Below, piece by piece: positions 51,322-63,250 of a stretch of 64,000 nucleotides of DNA; the first letter of the stretch is position 1; each line of letters opens with the position of its first letter. The notes under the pieces were generated by a model, which made no database searches, was not told the DNA's origin, and saw only the letters and a program-made list of their open reading frames with translations. The position numbers were made by a program, and so were the translations under genes. Source of the stretch: Rhea pennata (lineage: Eukaryota > Chordata > Aves > Rheiformes > Rheidae); NCBI RefSeq assembly GCF_028389875.1, contig NC_084702.1, forward strand, positions 62,722,553 to 62,786,552, read 5' to 3'.

Positions 51322-52859
51322 TGTTTATATCTGGATTAAACAGTCATTGATAAAGTTATACAAGCAATGATCTGGCATACACCATTGCCATTGTATCTAC
51401 TTCTGCTTGGAGTTTATGTAGAGTATGAAAACAACTGAACAACAACTGAAAAGGTAAACTGCTTCCAAGTTGTAGTCATAAAAACAAAAACTGTATAGGA
51501 CAATAGCAAAATTTATAAATGGAGGAAACAAAAAGCTTTTCTCCTGGAGCTATGTAAAATCTGATGCTCAACTTTTAAAGGACATCTGCAATTCCAGTGT
51601 GGCCCATTCAAAACAGTTTTATTCTCATTATTATTTTTCCCTGTGGTTAATTTTTCATATCTGAATGGTCCTGGTTGTAGCTGCACCATGATAACTTTCC
51701 CACTATTGTAACTAGTTTCCTTGAAACATGGTACATTTGCAGCCCATTGGGGAGATGTCTAGGGAAGGACTAAAGGTGCTCTCTGGGCTTTCATGGGTCA
51801 GACAGGAAGGCCCAGATTTTCAAAGACCAGGAATTATTCTGGCATAGAAACACCATCATCATATGAGACTGAAATCCTTAGAACAAAACACTATATAAAG
51901 ATATGGGGGTGTGAAATTTAGTCTTACTAATCTCCTTCAATTTGTGCATTAGTAGGCAGAGAAAGACATTCAAAGAAACAAGACTAGAAAGAAGGCATGT
52001 GCTTACATGGTTGCTGCAGAAAAATAGGAAGTGTGGATGACTGATATCAGTATATTGTAAACATCAGTGAGGAACAGAGGGAATTCAAGTGACATAATAA
52101 ACCTGTGACACAGTACAGAGAGTGCTATTTCTACAGTCGAAGCTGATTGGACTGAATACCTCACACAATATATGTGAAAGTGCCCAGAAGTAAGGGATGA
52201 ACTAATTTCCTTATTAACTCATTCTTCTAAGAACTGAATTCCCATTCAAATTTCCTGTTCAGCTGTGCTGCTTGGATTTGTTACACTGCCTAGTAATGCC
52301 ATCCAAGTGGCCCACTGCACAACCTGGATACAACTCCTGCTTATAACATAAAGAGCTTCTAGAGTCACTAACACATGCCTGACTAGACTTTTCCTGTGGC
52401 TTACAGGAAAACTGTTACAGTAAACGCACGAAAGCAGAATGGTGCCAATAGCCTTGAAATGAGGTTCAAGCAGCATTCAGGTATGATTAATCCAAGTGCA
52501 GTTCAAAGAGGACTTGACCTGATTGTCCTGGTGTATCAGCGTCACAGCAAGATCGGGATTTCAAACATGAATGTCCTGATCTGCAAGCAAAAATGGGACA
52601 CTGGCAGCCACCTTCTCTTTATGCTGTGCTCAAGGAGGTGGCTTTGTCCCTTCTCATTTTAACTACACACAGACACGTCAGTTAATCTTTCTTTGTCATT
52701 TTGTTCCATTCTTCCTGACACTGTTCTCAGACCACCTGTAATTTCCCATCTACCTCTAAATGACTAGATTTTCTGACTTAAGATATAACATTCTGGGGTT
52801 TGAAAGCTAAAAATGTGTATTAAGCTTTTCACTTATTTTATCAATGAAAATTTACTTTC
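51322..52859. other. AT-rich non-coding stretch
   Basis: Nothing recognised. An 88-codon frame (52396-52662) has no domain. Confidence 0.5.
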
Positions 52860-53170
52860 ACAAAAGTTTATAGAGAGACTCTCAGAGCTGTCATTCATGG
52901 ACAGCTGATTAGTAATTCTCTACATTGTTATATGATGTCTGGAACAGGGCTTCATTAATTTGCAGATACTCTTAATGTATTGCATAATGTCAAAGATTAC
53001 CTGTTTCACACAAATGAACTTGTCTTTCTCTGTTTAAAAGGGTCTAATAGAAAAGCAATGCAACTGTCTCTATTTAAAGCTGCTTCTAATGGTTCAAAGA
53101 ATCAAGTGTTGATCAAATTCCACCATCTACTGGAATTCCACAGAATTACAAGACTGCTTTAAAGAGAGTT
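52860..53170. promoter_or_regulatory. Candidate conserved non-coding block
   Basis: Non-repetitive AT-rich sequence with clustered cores: GATTAGTAAT near 52907, TTCATTAATTTGC near 52951 and ATTGCATAAT (C/EBP- or POU-like) at 52979-52988. Texture and clustering resemble vertebrate enhancers; conservation was not tested. Confidence 0.25.
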
Positions 53171-53956
53171 CGTTCTGCAGCTAAGAGGGCCATGATCCCA
53201 GTACTCTGGAGAAGTAACACTAGACATTTGCCTCGATCTCCTGCAGTTCACTAGACATCCACTGGTGAGTGCTAGTTAGACACTATGGTTACTGGGCTAG
53301 ATAAATTTTTGATCTGACCTGGTACAAATATTTTTTCCCTATGTAGAGCAAACAAGAAAAGAAGAAGTTAAAAAAAGCAAAAGTTTGACTATATATTTCC
53401 CCCTACCAATGTAATACTCCAAACACGACACCAGCCCCAGCTCTGCCTCCGTAGTGTCACAGATACAGATGTATACCTAGAACACACATATCTACATTTC
53501 CCTTGACTCTCCTGCCTTGAGCAGTCTCCATACCCATCATCTTCTGCTATTCTGCAAGTATGTCTCTCTGGTCTGCTCCCCCAGGCTCTATGCATTGGTC
53601 TTACATCCTGCCAGGATTACTGAATGCAATTTTAGACCTGAAAAGATCTAAATCCTGAGGAATTCTTTGGAGAGTAAAGAAAGAAAGCTACATCATGGTA
53701 GGAGGTGATGATAAACTCACTGTGATACCTCCCACTCCTCCTAAATAGGGCACAACAATCAGTTTGAGAAAAACCAAAAATTCAGTTTAGTTAATTATAA
53801 ATAGATCATCATTTGGGAAAACAATACCTAGAAAACCAGTCACTGGTTAACAGCACTACTGTAATTACAGGATGGACTCTCAGGCATGATTAGCTTGATA
53901 TCTGCCTCACAAGATCCTAGTGATATTTAAAGCAACTGTACCATGGGAAACACCTT
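53171..53956. other. Non-coding stretch, nothing recognised
   Basis: No gene or repeat recognised. Confidence 0.5.
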
Positions 53957-54010
53957 GACCCCATTGAAGTCAAGGGCATAAATTCATATTGATTTAGCAG
54001 AAGATGTATT
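53957..54010. mobile_element. Old palindromic repeat, copy D
   Basis: TTGACCCCATTGAAGTCAAG, then a TTCATATTGATTTAGCAG arm, follow the palindromic pattern closely. CCATTGAAGTCAA is the best-preserved arm in the window, and ATTGATTTAG is the opposite arm. It ends about 30 bases upstream of the pyrimidine tract of the recursive-splice candidate. Confidence 0.45.
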
Positions 54011-54039
54011 TGGCCTTATAAAGCAGGGAGCAGAATAGA

Positions 54040-54076
54040 ACGGCTCCTCACTCTGCCTTGTATTTCAGGTAAGAAC
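54040..54076 (+). other. Candidate recursive splice site (zero-length exon)
   Basis: A good 3' splice site (pyrimidine-rich CTCCTCACTCTGCC and TTGTATTTCAG, with a CTCAC branch-like motif 18 bases before the AG) is followed with no gap by a strong 5' splice site, GTAAGAA. The junction is at 54068/54069. Known vertebrate recursive sites in very long introns have exactly this Yn-CAG|GTRAG form. If real, the window lies in a long intron of a plus-strand gene. No flanking exon is seen here, so this remains inference. Confidence 0.4.
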
Positions 54077-56095
54077 TTCAAAGATCTATCTGTGACTTTA
54101 TTCTCTATTCTGTAGTCACTGTTTATCCATTGACATTTTAAGAGATTGTCTTCATTTGAGTGAATTCTGGGTCAGTCCTTTTCAGACAGCACAGCTCAGT
54201 TGTTCTATCTTGGTGGGATTCTGACTTGTCCATACAAAGTCTGAGCTTGGTGGTAACTTTATCACTCCCTAACATTGAGTCTTTAGTTCCCCTTTCAAAT
54301 CAGGAGTTAGTTTATATATGGTTTCATATTTTAAATACGTTATAATCAAATTATTATAATTTGATTTTATTAGGAACTGAAAAAGAAGGCTGATTTTATC
54401 CCTTTGATCATTTTGACTTCCACTCATTATATTATATGTTTACCAAGCAATACTGAGGCTGTAAACATTTAGGTTTGCAATACACCAGTGAAGGAATCCA
54501 GGCAAGCATTTTACTCCTGGTGTTGTCTCTGTGATGCTAGCTCCTGCGAGTGCTCTTTACAGAAGAGGGCACTGCTGTTCCAGTGCTTTGCAAAGCAAAA
54601 CAAGGAGAGCATCTTTCTTCCAAAGTACTGGCAGCATCAAGAGTGAAAATGGATGCAGCGCCCTTGCCTACTTGCCAATGTCCTACAAGAGCAGCAGCAG
54701 AAAAAGACCAGCTATGTAAGATCAGTCTACGTTCGTGATGGCAATGTGCCACACAGCACATGCTATCAGGTGTTATAGGCAAAGACGATATCTCAGTATC
54801 TGCATCACCAGCCTTTAGCCCTGCTGTGTACCCCTGTATATAACACTTCATTAACATCTGAGTATGTTTCTTCCACTCTCTATGGTCTTACCAAGAAAGT
54901 CCAGCCTGCACTGCCCTGTGCTCCCCCTCATGTCCTCCCAGACAGGGGTATTTCTCAGCTGCACAGGTAGGTCAAAGGGCAGAAGGGAGGTTTGCTAGTG
55001 AGAAGAGCTGGCAAAGGGGGAAAAAAGAAGGTGATGTGAGGGATAACATAGCCTAGAGAAGAAAGGAGATGTCCACATCCTCCCCTCTGGTTTGTGCTGC
55101 ACTTCTGCTTGGGAGTGAAGTCACCACAGACTTCCAGTAAGGCCATATTAGCTGGACAGTGGGGGCTAGTGAGAAGAAAACAACCTTTCCACTCTGTCCT
55201 CAGCCTTTCGGAGCTTTGCCTCAGTTATTTACTGTCATGAAAATAATTTCTTGTATCAGTATCATGAACGATTCAAAAAGTATCACCTGATGCCAGATGC
55301 ACAAACCACAGTAGGGATCCTGAGCCCACTCTGAGCTAGCAGGCATCAGTCGTCACACTACACAGCACTGTGACAGACAGAGATACAGGCTCAGGTCCTG
55401 CACCCACACGTGTCACCAGCACAGCACTTGCACTCACCTAATGAGCTCTGATTACAGAGAGTTAATTACCCTACCCACCACTAAACTCTGATGCACAGGC
55501 AAATACGGGCAAAAATACATGCAGGAAAAGCCCAGTGCTTCTCCTAGTTTCTTTTCAGCACTTTTCTGTAGCCATGATTTTCCTGCACTACACAACATCA
55601 TAAAAAGTCAGAAACACTTTGTTTCAATTAATGACGAGTGTAAATTAACAACACTATCAGCTTTCTCTGCTGCCATGACTGGGCCACATCTATCCTCTTC
55701 TGGCACTGCTGTCCTGTCCAGGCTCACTTCCAGAGTCACAGAGCATGAGGGGCAATGAGGAATATGAAGACATTTTCTCTGAGACTTTTAAAAAAACAAT
55801 AAAAAGATACTTACAGAGAAGTCACTGACTCAAGCCTAAATTCAAAATCTTATCCTTTCTGCCAGCCCCTGAGCTGAGCTGTCTATCACAGCAGAGAAAG
55901 GCTTGTATTTACCTGGTGCTCATGTCTACATGGGCAAAGATCTTTTGCTAAAGCATTGGCTTTGTTTCTTTTTTGTCAGATGTAGAGGGCATTTCTTGGG
56001 TGTTCTCCCAGGCAGCGCTCAAAGGGAGTGTGACTGCAGACAGAGGCCTGCCAGCTGAGCTCTTCTGGGGTGTCCTCTGGAAGATGCAAGAAAGA
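54077..56095. other. Non-coding stretch, nothing recognised
   Basis: About 2 kb without a recognisable gene or repeat. The 106-codon minus-strand frame at 54537-54857 overlaps plus-strand frames and has no domain. Confidence 0.5.
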
Positions 56096-56130
56096 GGGGG
56101 GGGGGGGGGAAGAAGAAAAAAAAGAAAAAG
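56096..56130 (+). repeat. G14 run followed by purine tract
   Basis: Fourteen consecutive G (56096-56109), then AAGAAGAAAAAAAAGAAAAAG. A homopurine tract of about 35 bases that can form triplex or intermolecular G4 structures, and a likely site of length error in sequencing. Confidence 0.85.
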
Positions 56131-56258
56131 CACTGCCTGCTGATTTATTAATTTGTTGAATGTCCTGTTAAGGAAACAATGGGGACAAAGCAGCGGATAA
56201 AAAGAGAGAGAGGTTTTTCACTTTTAAAAATACATCTAGGAAGAGCTGGAATTCATCC

Positions 56259-56299
56259 GCTTAATTTTAGCTATAATTTATCTGCTTAATTTTAGCTAT
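56259..56299 (+). repeat. 16-bp exact direct repeat, 25-bp period
   Basis: GCTTAATTTTAGCTAT at 56259-56274 and 56284-56299, with a similar ATC/TCT lead-in to each, so the duplicated unit is about 25 bp. Confidence 0.85.
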
Positions 56300-58799
56300 G
56301 TAGAAGTCAGCCCTCTAAGCTAAAACAGTTAGGAGGGTACCTGCGTGGGAACAGCAGGCAGCAGCTAAACGCGACGGATTCTGGGCCCCTTGGACACCTA
56401 CGGCAGGAGGTGCTGGCTCACAAGCACAGTCTGTCCTTACGGACTATGGACAGCTACCTCAGAGGCGGTGCCTGGCTCACCATGTGCTGGCTCACAGCTG
56501 AAGACAGGTGAGCTGAGCTCTCCAGAGTGCCATAGGAAATATTGTTGTGCCCTCCATGGGGACCAGCAAGGAGTCAGCTCTCCAGTGTTTCTCCCCCAGG
56601 TCCCCTTGCTGTGCACCCTGCAGTGTGCGTCATTCCTAGGCTAATGCACTGTGACAGTTAGACTACAGCAGTAACATCCAATACCCCTTGCCTTCATCAC
56701 AGAATCAGAGTGGAAGGATAGAGACTCAAGGTAAAGGGCAGGTATAACTGTGAGAACTGAAATGGATAGGATTAGACAGAGGACTGTGGAGTGGCTGTCT
56801 AACTGTGCATGACCCATGCTGCAATAGTACCCAGGGTCAGAAGCCCTTTGTACACAGAGGACAAAGGACCTCTTGTCAGATGAAGGAAGCAAAGGCCACT
56901 TTTGAGAGTCTTTCTGGGATCATCTAGGGGTAATAATTAGCATTCTGAAGTGCTTGATTACATATAGACTCTAGAGGAGACATGCCTGAATTCCAGTCCC
57001 TTCTTGTGCAGGAAGCAGCAGTGGCAGCTCTTGAGCAAAGCCAAGGTATTAGGTTAGATGGACTGTCCCATGAGCCAGGGGAAAGCCGGCATCACCAGCT
57101 GAACGACCCTGATGGTGAAGAGCTGACAGTTAGGAGCTGACTGTCTGCAAAACTAATATTCTGCTCCTGGATCTGTGCACAGACAGCACTTACCACATAG
57201 TGGATCCTGCCTCCATATAAAAATGCCTGAGATGAGCCAAAATACAAACAAGTTAGCAGTAAAGAAAAGAAATAAAACCAATCTCTATCACCACAGTCCC
57301 ACTACAGGCTGGGTAGAGCTTTCCTCAGTTAAGGACCCTTGAGTAGATCACACTATTATTACATTTTAGAAAATTTCAGTTCTGGTCTGCAATTTCAAGG
57401 CTGCACAAGGCTTTACTTGCCTGGACCATTCTGTCTTCTTTCTAAACACATTTGGCCTTGGATTCAAAAGTGAGTTTGGGGGATGTGAATCAACTCCAGA
57501 TTCAACTCCTAAATTTAAGTGTCCACAATGTCTACATGTAAGTTATTTTTCTAAGCTTCTGTTGCAGTCAGTAGAATCAATCAATACAGCAAAAACAAAA
57601 TCAATACAGTAAATAAAGACTAAGAAGCTCTTAGGCTGACCAAGTTTAGGCATAACTTTAGGGTAGGCCCTCACTGCACCTTTGGGCCAAAACTGCTTTG
57701 CCTTTCTTAATTTTCATATTAGTTTGCCTTATTCACCTGCAGTGATGTGTCCCTTTCAATGCGCCAGTGCTAAGCAAACTTTTTATATCCTTCCTGTCCA
57801 CCCGACCCCAGACAGTGCTGGTGATCCACTTCTCCAAGTAAATTCCAAGCCAGCCCATTTATTGTTACTTCTGCTGTGGAAACATCTCAATAAGAAGCAA
57901 AGCTAGCCTGGGTCCCATCCCCTTCACAGCACAGAGACCAAGTTCCCAATGTAGGAAGGCAGAGGTCAATCAAAAAAATAGCCAGAAGACATGGATCTCC
58001 TGTTGGTTTGACTGACACGCAGGGTTGGGAGCATACACTGTGAATTATTAAACCTGTTACATAGTGTTGTTGAAATCACCACTATCCACTTCTAACATGA
58101 TAAGGTGTTCTTATTTATTGACAATTGTAATTATGTATTAATATATTAAGGCAGTAATGGTTTGCTTATTTATATTCTCCATCCAGGAGTTAAATCAGTA
58201 AATAGCTAATTTCTGAAAGCCTCATTTGAATAATCAACCTTGGGCATACGGCATATGCATAGTGATCACAAGCACCTTCTACAACATCACTGTCTGCCAG
58301 TGCAGCACATGCTGCTGGGCTCGCAGGGAGGACATCTGTCTCCAGACTGCGCCGGCAGCTCTGCACATGCTCTGTTGCCACAGTGAAATCCCATTCACCC
58401 TCTGAGGCTTGTTTGTCTACAGGCAGCACTCTGCTGCTGATGCTGGGTGATCTGCAGCATCTTTCAGAGCTCGAAGGCAATTTGATTCTCTGAAGCTCAG
58501 ACGTTTTTCACACAAGCTCCGTTAGGCTTCCAGAGATGTCATTTTAAGAGGGTCCATAACAAACAGAATATACCATTCCTGTTATGCCAGTGACAGTGAC
58601 TTTGCCTTGACAACAACCTGCAGCCGTAAAACGAGTTTAATTCTCTGACAAGAAGATTGGCAACAGCTATCATTGCATATATTGTTTACTGTAATATACT
58701 ACATTCTTCCCTGGAAACCCTGGAGATGGTATTTTTCTGGTCTGATTGTAAATAATGAGATAGTCCACTATGGATTTCAGTTCCTCATCAGTGTTTGAT
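56300..58799. other. Non-coding stretch, nothing recognised
   Basis: No gene recognised. ATCACAGAATCAGAG near 56698 recalls a CR1 end but does not continue. A slightly CpG-richer piece at about 58280-58480 carries a 96-codon minus-strand frame without a domain. Confidence 0.45.
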
Positions 58800-58818
58800 C
58801 AGCACAAAGGTAAGTCAC
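58800..58818 (+). other. Strong isolated splice donor motif
   Basis: CAAAG|GTAAGTCA, with GT at 58810-58811, is close to the ideal 5' splice site. GGATTTCAG about 30 bases upstream could close a micro-exon, but its pyrimidine tract is poor. Could be chance in 64 kb. Confidence 0.2.
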
Positions 58819-59336
58819 TTACTACTTATTTCAAAATCCTCTGGTCCTCCCATGCATCCCATGCAAATGTACTAAGATTACCTGGCAGAATCAATGAATG
58901 ACTGGAAATACAGGAAAACGTCAGGTCTGATGGAGACCAATGTTGGTTCCATATGAGGGACTTGCATCAGTTTTAGAGATGGGTATTTCTGCCTATTGCT
59001 ACAGTTATTTTTAAAATAAAATTTCAGCAGAATAGTAATAGCATTTGATTTTTTTTTGCTCAGTTTTGAGAGATGTATATGTATATTATGTTGTGCATTT
59101 GCGCTTTTCTGGATATATAACAATTGCAACATTAGCAAGCAGAGCCAATTAAAATGGAGTGAAAATTTATGAAAAGCTGATTTTCACAGGTCTGTTAGTT
59201 TGGATATGTTGAAAGGAATAGATGCTGATGTGATTGACTTTTCTTCAGTAAATCTTAGCTATACTAGGTAACTATTGCCATATCTATGAATTTAAAATAT
59301 CTTACAAAGCCCCAAAATGAAGATTTTAGGTTTTAG

Positions 59337-59364
59337 GTTCCTAAACATGTTTAGGAACATGTTT
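59337..59364. promoter_or_regulatory. p53-family response element within a perfect palindrome
   Basis: Two half-sites fit RRRCWWGYYY without mismatch: AAACATGTTT at 59343-59352 and GAACATGTTT at 59355-59364, with a 2-base spacer. Both have the preferred CATG core. p53, p63 and p73 bind such paired half-sites with spacers of 0-13 bases. Bases 59337-59358 are also a perfect 22-bp palindrome (GTTCCTAAACA facing its complement). Strong motif, function not shown. Confidence 0.5.
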
Positions 59365-59430
59365 AGGTTGCTATGGAAAAAGCTAGGTTGCTTTTTTTTC
59401 CTCTTTCAAGTTAAATAGTTGAATTTCATG

Positions 59431-59476
59431 TCTTTAGTTGTCTACACCTGTCTTTAGTTGTCTACACCTGTCTTTA
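59431..59476 (+). repeat. 20-bp tandem repeat, 2.3 copies
   Basis: TCTTTAGTTGTCTACACCTG at 59431-59450 and identical at 59451-59470, followed by TCTTTA of a third unit. A recent-looking duplication. Confidence 0.9.
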
Positions 59477-59663
59477 CCTCTTACAATTAATCCACTATAA
59501 AGAGTGTAGTGGTATTCCTTTTATGCTCTCAAAGCAGGAAATAGTCATTGTTTGATTATCCCTGCTGCAACAGATTTCTCTTTAAGCCAGCTTGCAAAAT
59601 AATTTGTGTGCAGTGGTGACAGCTTCCAGTGCACACCTGCAAAGTGTCCAAGCTGGTACAGCC

Positions 59664-59673
59664 AAGATGGCGC
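59664..59673 (+). promoter_or_regulatory. YY1-like motif
   Basis: AAGATGGCGC matches the YY1 consensus AANATGGCG. The surroundings are not CpG-rich. Motif only. Confidence 0.25.
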
Positions 59674-61962
59674 TAAAACAAATGTGCTGACTTTGCAAAA
59701 AGACAAAGGACAGGACTCAGTAAAGGGCAAGACACATGCTGCCGTATCTTTGGGCTTCTGTTTCCCACAAGTTGTACCTTTGTGCTTGGCCTGTGATCCA
59801 TTGGCCTCATAGAGGGGAGGCGAGCAGCCTGCAGACCTGCGATGGTTTTGGTAGGCACCTGCCTGTGCCTGAAACCTTCGCCCATGCTTGAACACAGGCA
59901 CTGCCACCACAGCTGCGACCGACAGCCTTCACTTACTTGGGTCCCTGGTCCCAAATCGCCTCCTGAAATGAAGCAATTGTCAGTTATCTTGTAGCTCACG
60001 TAGCAGGCCAGCTGGTCAAGCATCTGCTCCCTGCCCAAGCAGACTTATTTTCTCCCAGTGGACAGAGTTCGATTTATGTCCACAGGACAGAAAATGCTGC
60101 TAGCTGCAGATTCTCTGTTTGCCTCCCTTTCATCCCCAAGTAAATACACTCTATGTAAAGCATCAGGCTTATGTCTACCTTTCCTCACTGCTCCCACAAC
60201 AGTCCCCAAAGCCTGAAGTAAGTCATGAGAGTACTGGTGTGTACCAGTCCAACAGACAACCCTCCCTGAGTGGCTGGAGAAGGACAAGGAGCCATCAAGC
60301 AAAAGTGAAGACAGTATAAAACTGTGACAAGACAAAAACACTACCAGCAAGGATAAAGGAGGAAGGGAAGTGTAAAAGGGGAAGGGGAATGTATATCGCA
60401 GAAATAGAGATGAGGTCACATGCAAAGGAAGGAAGGAATATTTTCCCTGCAAGGACATTGAGGCATCAGGCTAACGAAGCTTCTGCAGCTCCTAACAGCC
60501 ATTCCCAGATTCTTCTTTTGCAGCCACTAAGAATATGCTCTATGCTGCATGCCCACCCTGCAGTGCTCAAACTGCGGAGGGAAGGGAGACACCCTGCACA
60601 TTCAGTGTTGTTGGGATGGCCAAGAGGGAGCTGATGGAAGTAGAATAAGAAAGGAGGCTGGAAAACGGCCAGGACTGGGGAAAGAGTAGTGAAGAGAAGC
60701 CTCCAGATGGAAAAGGAAGCAGACAGCAATGTAGGAGACCATTGATGCAAACCACATTATCTAGCTAGAAGTCAATGAGCTGCAAGGTAGTATCTCCCAG
60801 AAGCTCCCTTTGCTCCTACTCTGCATCCATCCTCCATCCAGGCCACTCTCCAAACTGGCCCTGTCCCTATTCCCATCCAGCATCTTCTCTCAACTCCATG
60901 TCACAGTCCACACACAGCACTTCCCAGCAAGATAGTTCCTTCAGGATAACTTCACCATTCCCCACCTCCATCCCCACTGTAAGAACTGCTAGGTCATTAG
61001 ATGATTTGTGATTTACCAGCTGTTTTCTCTGCTAGCTGTATGGGAGGTGGAAAGGGAGAAGAAGCAGGCAACACAATAAGGGGACACTGAACCCATTAGT
61101 CACCAGGCAAAGAAAGCTCTGTTCAAAGATTACACTACATGGTAGCTTTTCTCTAAATAGCATATTAATTCTTTTGTACTTTATTGCCCTAAGCAAGGAG
61201 AGGTTTGCAGCAAGGAGAGGGGGAATATTTTTCGTTGGTCCAATTCATTAAATTGGAAAAATACAGGCATGCTTTCAGATAGAGCAGATCAATATCTGCT
61301 GGTCCAATAAAATAATTCATCTTTCCCTACAAATCCTTAGTTCCTCCACCTGTCAGAAAACTATTCCCAACTACAGGTTACAAAAAGAGCATTTCAGGCT
61401 TGAAAACTATGTCTCTTTGTAACATTTGCTATTATATTGCTCTTTAATACCTTATATTACTTATAAATAGTAATAGCTGCAGTGATGTGGGACTTACAGA
61501 AGCCCAAGCAAGATCAGATCTACCTCCCTGCCTAATACTGCTTGGTGTCATTTAAATGTGTGCTGTACTTGGCTTCAGATGTTTACCATTTAAACAGAGA
61601 AGCTAGACAAAGGACTGGATTAATACATTTCTATCCAGGCACACAGAGAGATTATTATTTTGTTAAGTAGTCAATAAATCCATAATGTTAGAGAGCTAGT
61701 TATAATTTCCAAAATTTGCACTCATTCACCTCTGGCTGTCCCTCTACACTGATGTGCTCTTGCTGCCAGGCCAGGGAGATGCCTACGATTCGTGAAGCAG
61801 GTTATCAATGTACAGACTGAGAGGCAGGCACTTCCCAGTACTTCAGGTGTCAAATTGCTGGGAGAAGTAGCTGCTAATTACATCCAGTGGATGCAAAGCT
61901 TTGCTTCCAATGGTAAACCACTGCAAAGCGAGATTGCTATGGTACACTTTAGGCTTTGCCAG
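59674..61962. other. Non-coding stretch, nothing recognised
   Basis: Open frames of 121-137 codons on the minus strand (59673-60038, 60045-60458) show no domain, and the latter is Ser/Leu/Phe-rich from a purine-rich plus strand (about 60330-60450). Nothing else recognised. Confidence 0.45.
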
Positions 61963-61997
61963 TTATTGTCTATAAATGCTATTATTGTCTATAAATG
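61963..61997 (+). repeat. 16-bp exact direct repeat, 19-bp period
   Basis: TTATTGTCTATAAATG at 61963-61978 and 61982-61997. Confidence 0.85.
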
Positions 61998-63115
61998 AGA
62001 ACAGACAGCACCTTCTTGCTGAAATTAAATAAACTGTCTAATATTGTGTCCTGTGGATAAGCTGTAGGAAATCACAAGAATATGCTCATTCTGTCTTTAT
62101 GTTGATTTATATTGATCTATTTTATATACCTCCTTTCAGACCAAAAGATTATTATTCTATATGGCAGAAATGATGTGTTTTGGAAACACTGCAGCTTATT
62201 TCAGGTAGATTGGCTTTTAACTTTCATTCTTTCAGAGCATTTAACCACAAAAGAAGATGTTATAAACCCATATGTCCTTTGGTTTTGCTTATTATGACTC
62301 TTCCAGATCTTTCTATGCCACTGTTGTACCAGCCTGCAGTTTTTCCCTACCCTTGCTCCACACACAGGCTGTTATTTGTACCTTCTGCCTTCCTGAAGCT
62401 GACTGACAGCTTCCTTTCACCAGAGGCAAGTAATTTTCCAAAATAAGATCTAAAACACATCTGAAACAGCCCCAGTGCTCCCTGGCATTTACAGACCTGC
62501 AGAACAACTTAACCCCCAGTTAAGCAACAGGGGGCCAGGCATTTGCCTGCTGGCAATCCCTTATCCCACCCATGGCCAGTGCCCAACCAGCAGCCGAGCT
62601 TCTCAGAAGGGTAAGCTTAGAGCCATAAGTGCTCGGCACCTCACTGCTGAGTTTGTCACACCGTCCACTCCCTAACCCACCCCTCTGCTGCCCAGGGAGG
62701 TGTCCGCAAAAAGAAGTGACCCATGAACATGCCAGCCAGACTTCTTCGTCTTGAGCAGTCTAAGCTGGAGGATGGTGAAGTAGAAGATACTGCGACACCT
62801 GCAGCCAAGCGCAGCTGGTGTAAATGATGTCATTAACCAACCCTCTTGGCATTTCTCATTCCCTGTCGCATGAAGCATTAGGAGATTGTGCATCTGTCTT
62901 TCTCCTTTCCCCCCACTCTGAGCCACCCATCCACACAGCTCATGTTAAAGTGATCCTGGCCCTTGAAATCAGGTCACCCTACAAAAATGGAATTAGTGGC
63001 AGATCGCATTATGTTGGATGCACAATATGGGCACTCCTCAAGCCCTCCTGGCCCAGTGTCTCCCACCAGCAGAGTATCAGCCTGGCCCACCTGCCTCTCC
63101 TCTCTCTGCTGGCTA
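61998..63115. other. Non-coding stretch, nothing recognised
   Basis: No gene or repeat recognised. Frames up to 120 codons without domains. Confidence 0.5.
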
Positions 63116-63144
63116 GGGGGAAGCATGGGGGGGGATTAAGGGGG
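63116..63144 (+). other. Predicted G-quadruplex
   Basis: G runs of 5 (63116-63120), 8 (63127-63134) and 5 (63140-63144) with AAGCAT and ATTAA between them. Splitting the 8-G run gives four G3+ tracts with loops of 7 or fewer, meeting the usual folding rule. Confidence 0.6.
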
Positions 63145-63226
63145 AAGTGTGAATCTTGGATGTGGCTTTCTGCCTCTGAATCTTAACAGGAAGAGAGACC
63201 ATGTTCTGGGGTGCAAGCACAGGAAA

Positions 63227-63250
63227 GCTCATTCGCTCATTCGCTCATTC
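63227..63250 (+). repeat. 8-bp tandem repeat, 3 exact copies
   Basis: GCTCATTC three times head to tail with no mismatch. Confidence 0.9.

Noticed and set aside
56696..56735. CR1 3' end (ATCACAGAATCAGAG...GGAAGG)
   Set aside because: Match too short and not followed by other CR1 blocks.
60045..60458. 137-codon minus-strand frame with hydrophobic Ser/Leu/Phe-rich start
   Set aside because: It comes from a purine-rich plus-strand tract; no conserved domain or credible exon borders.
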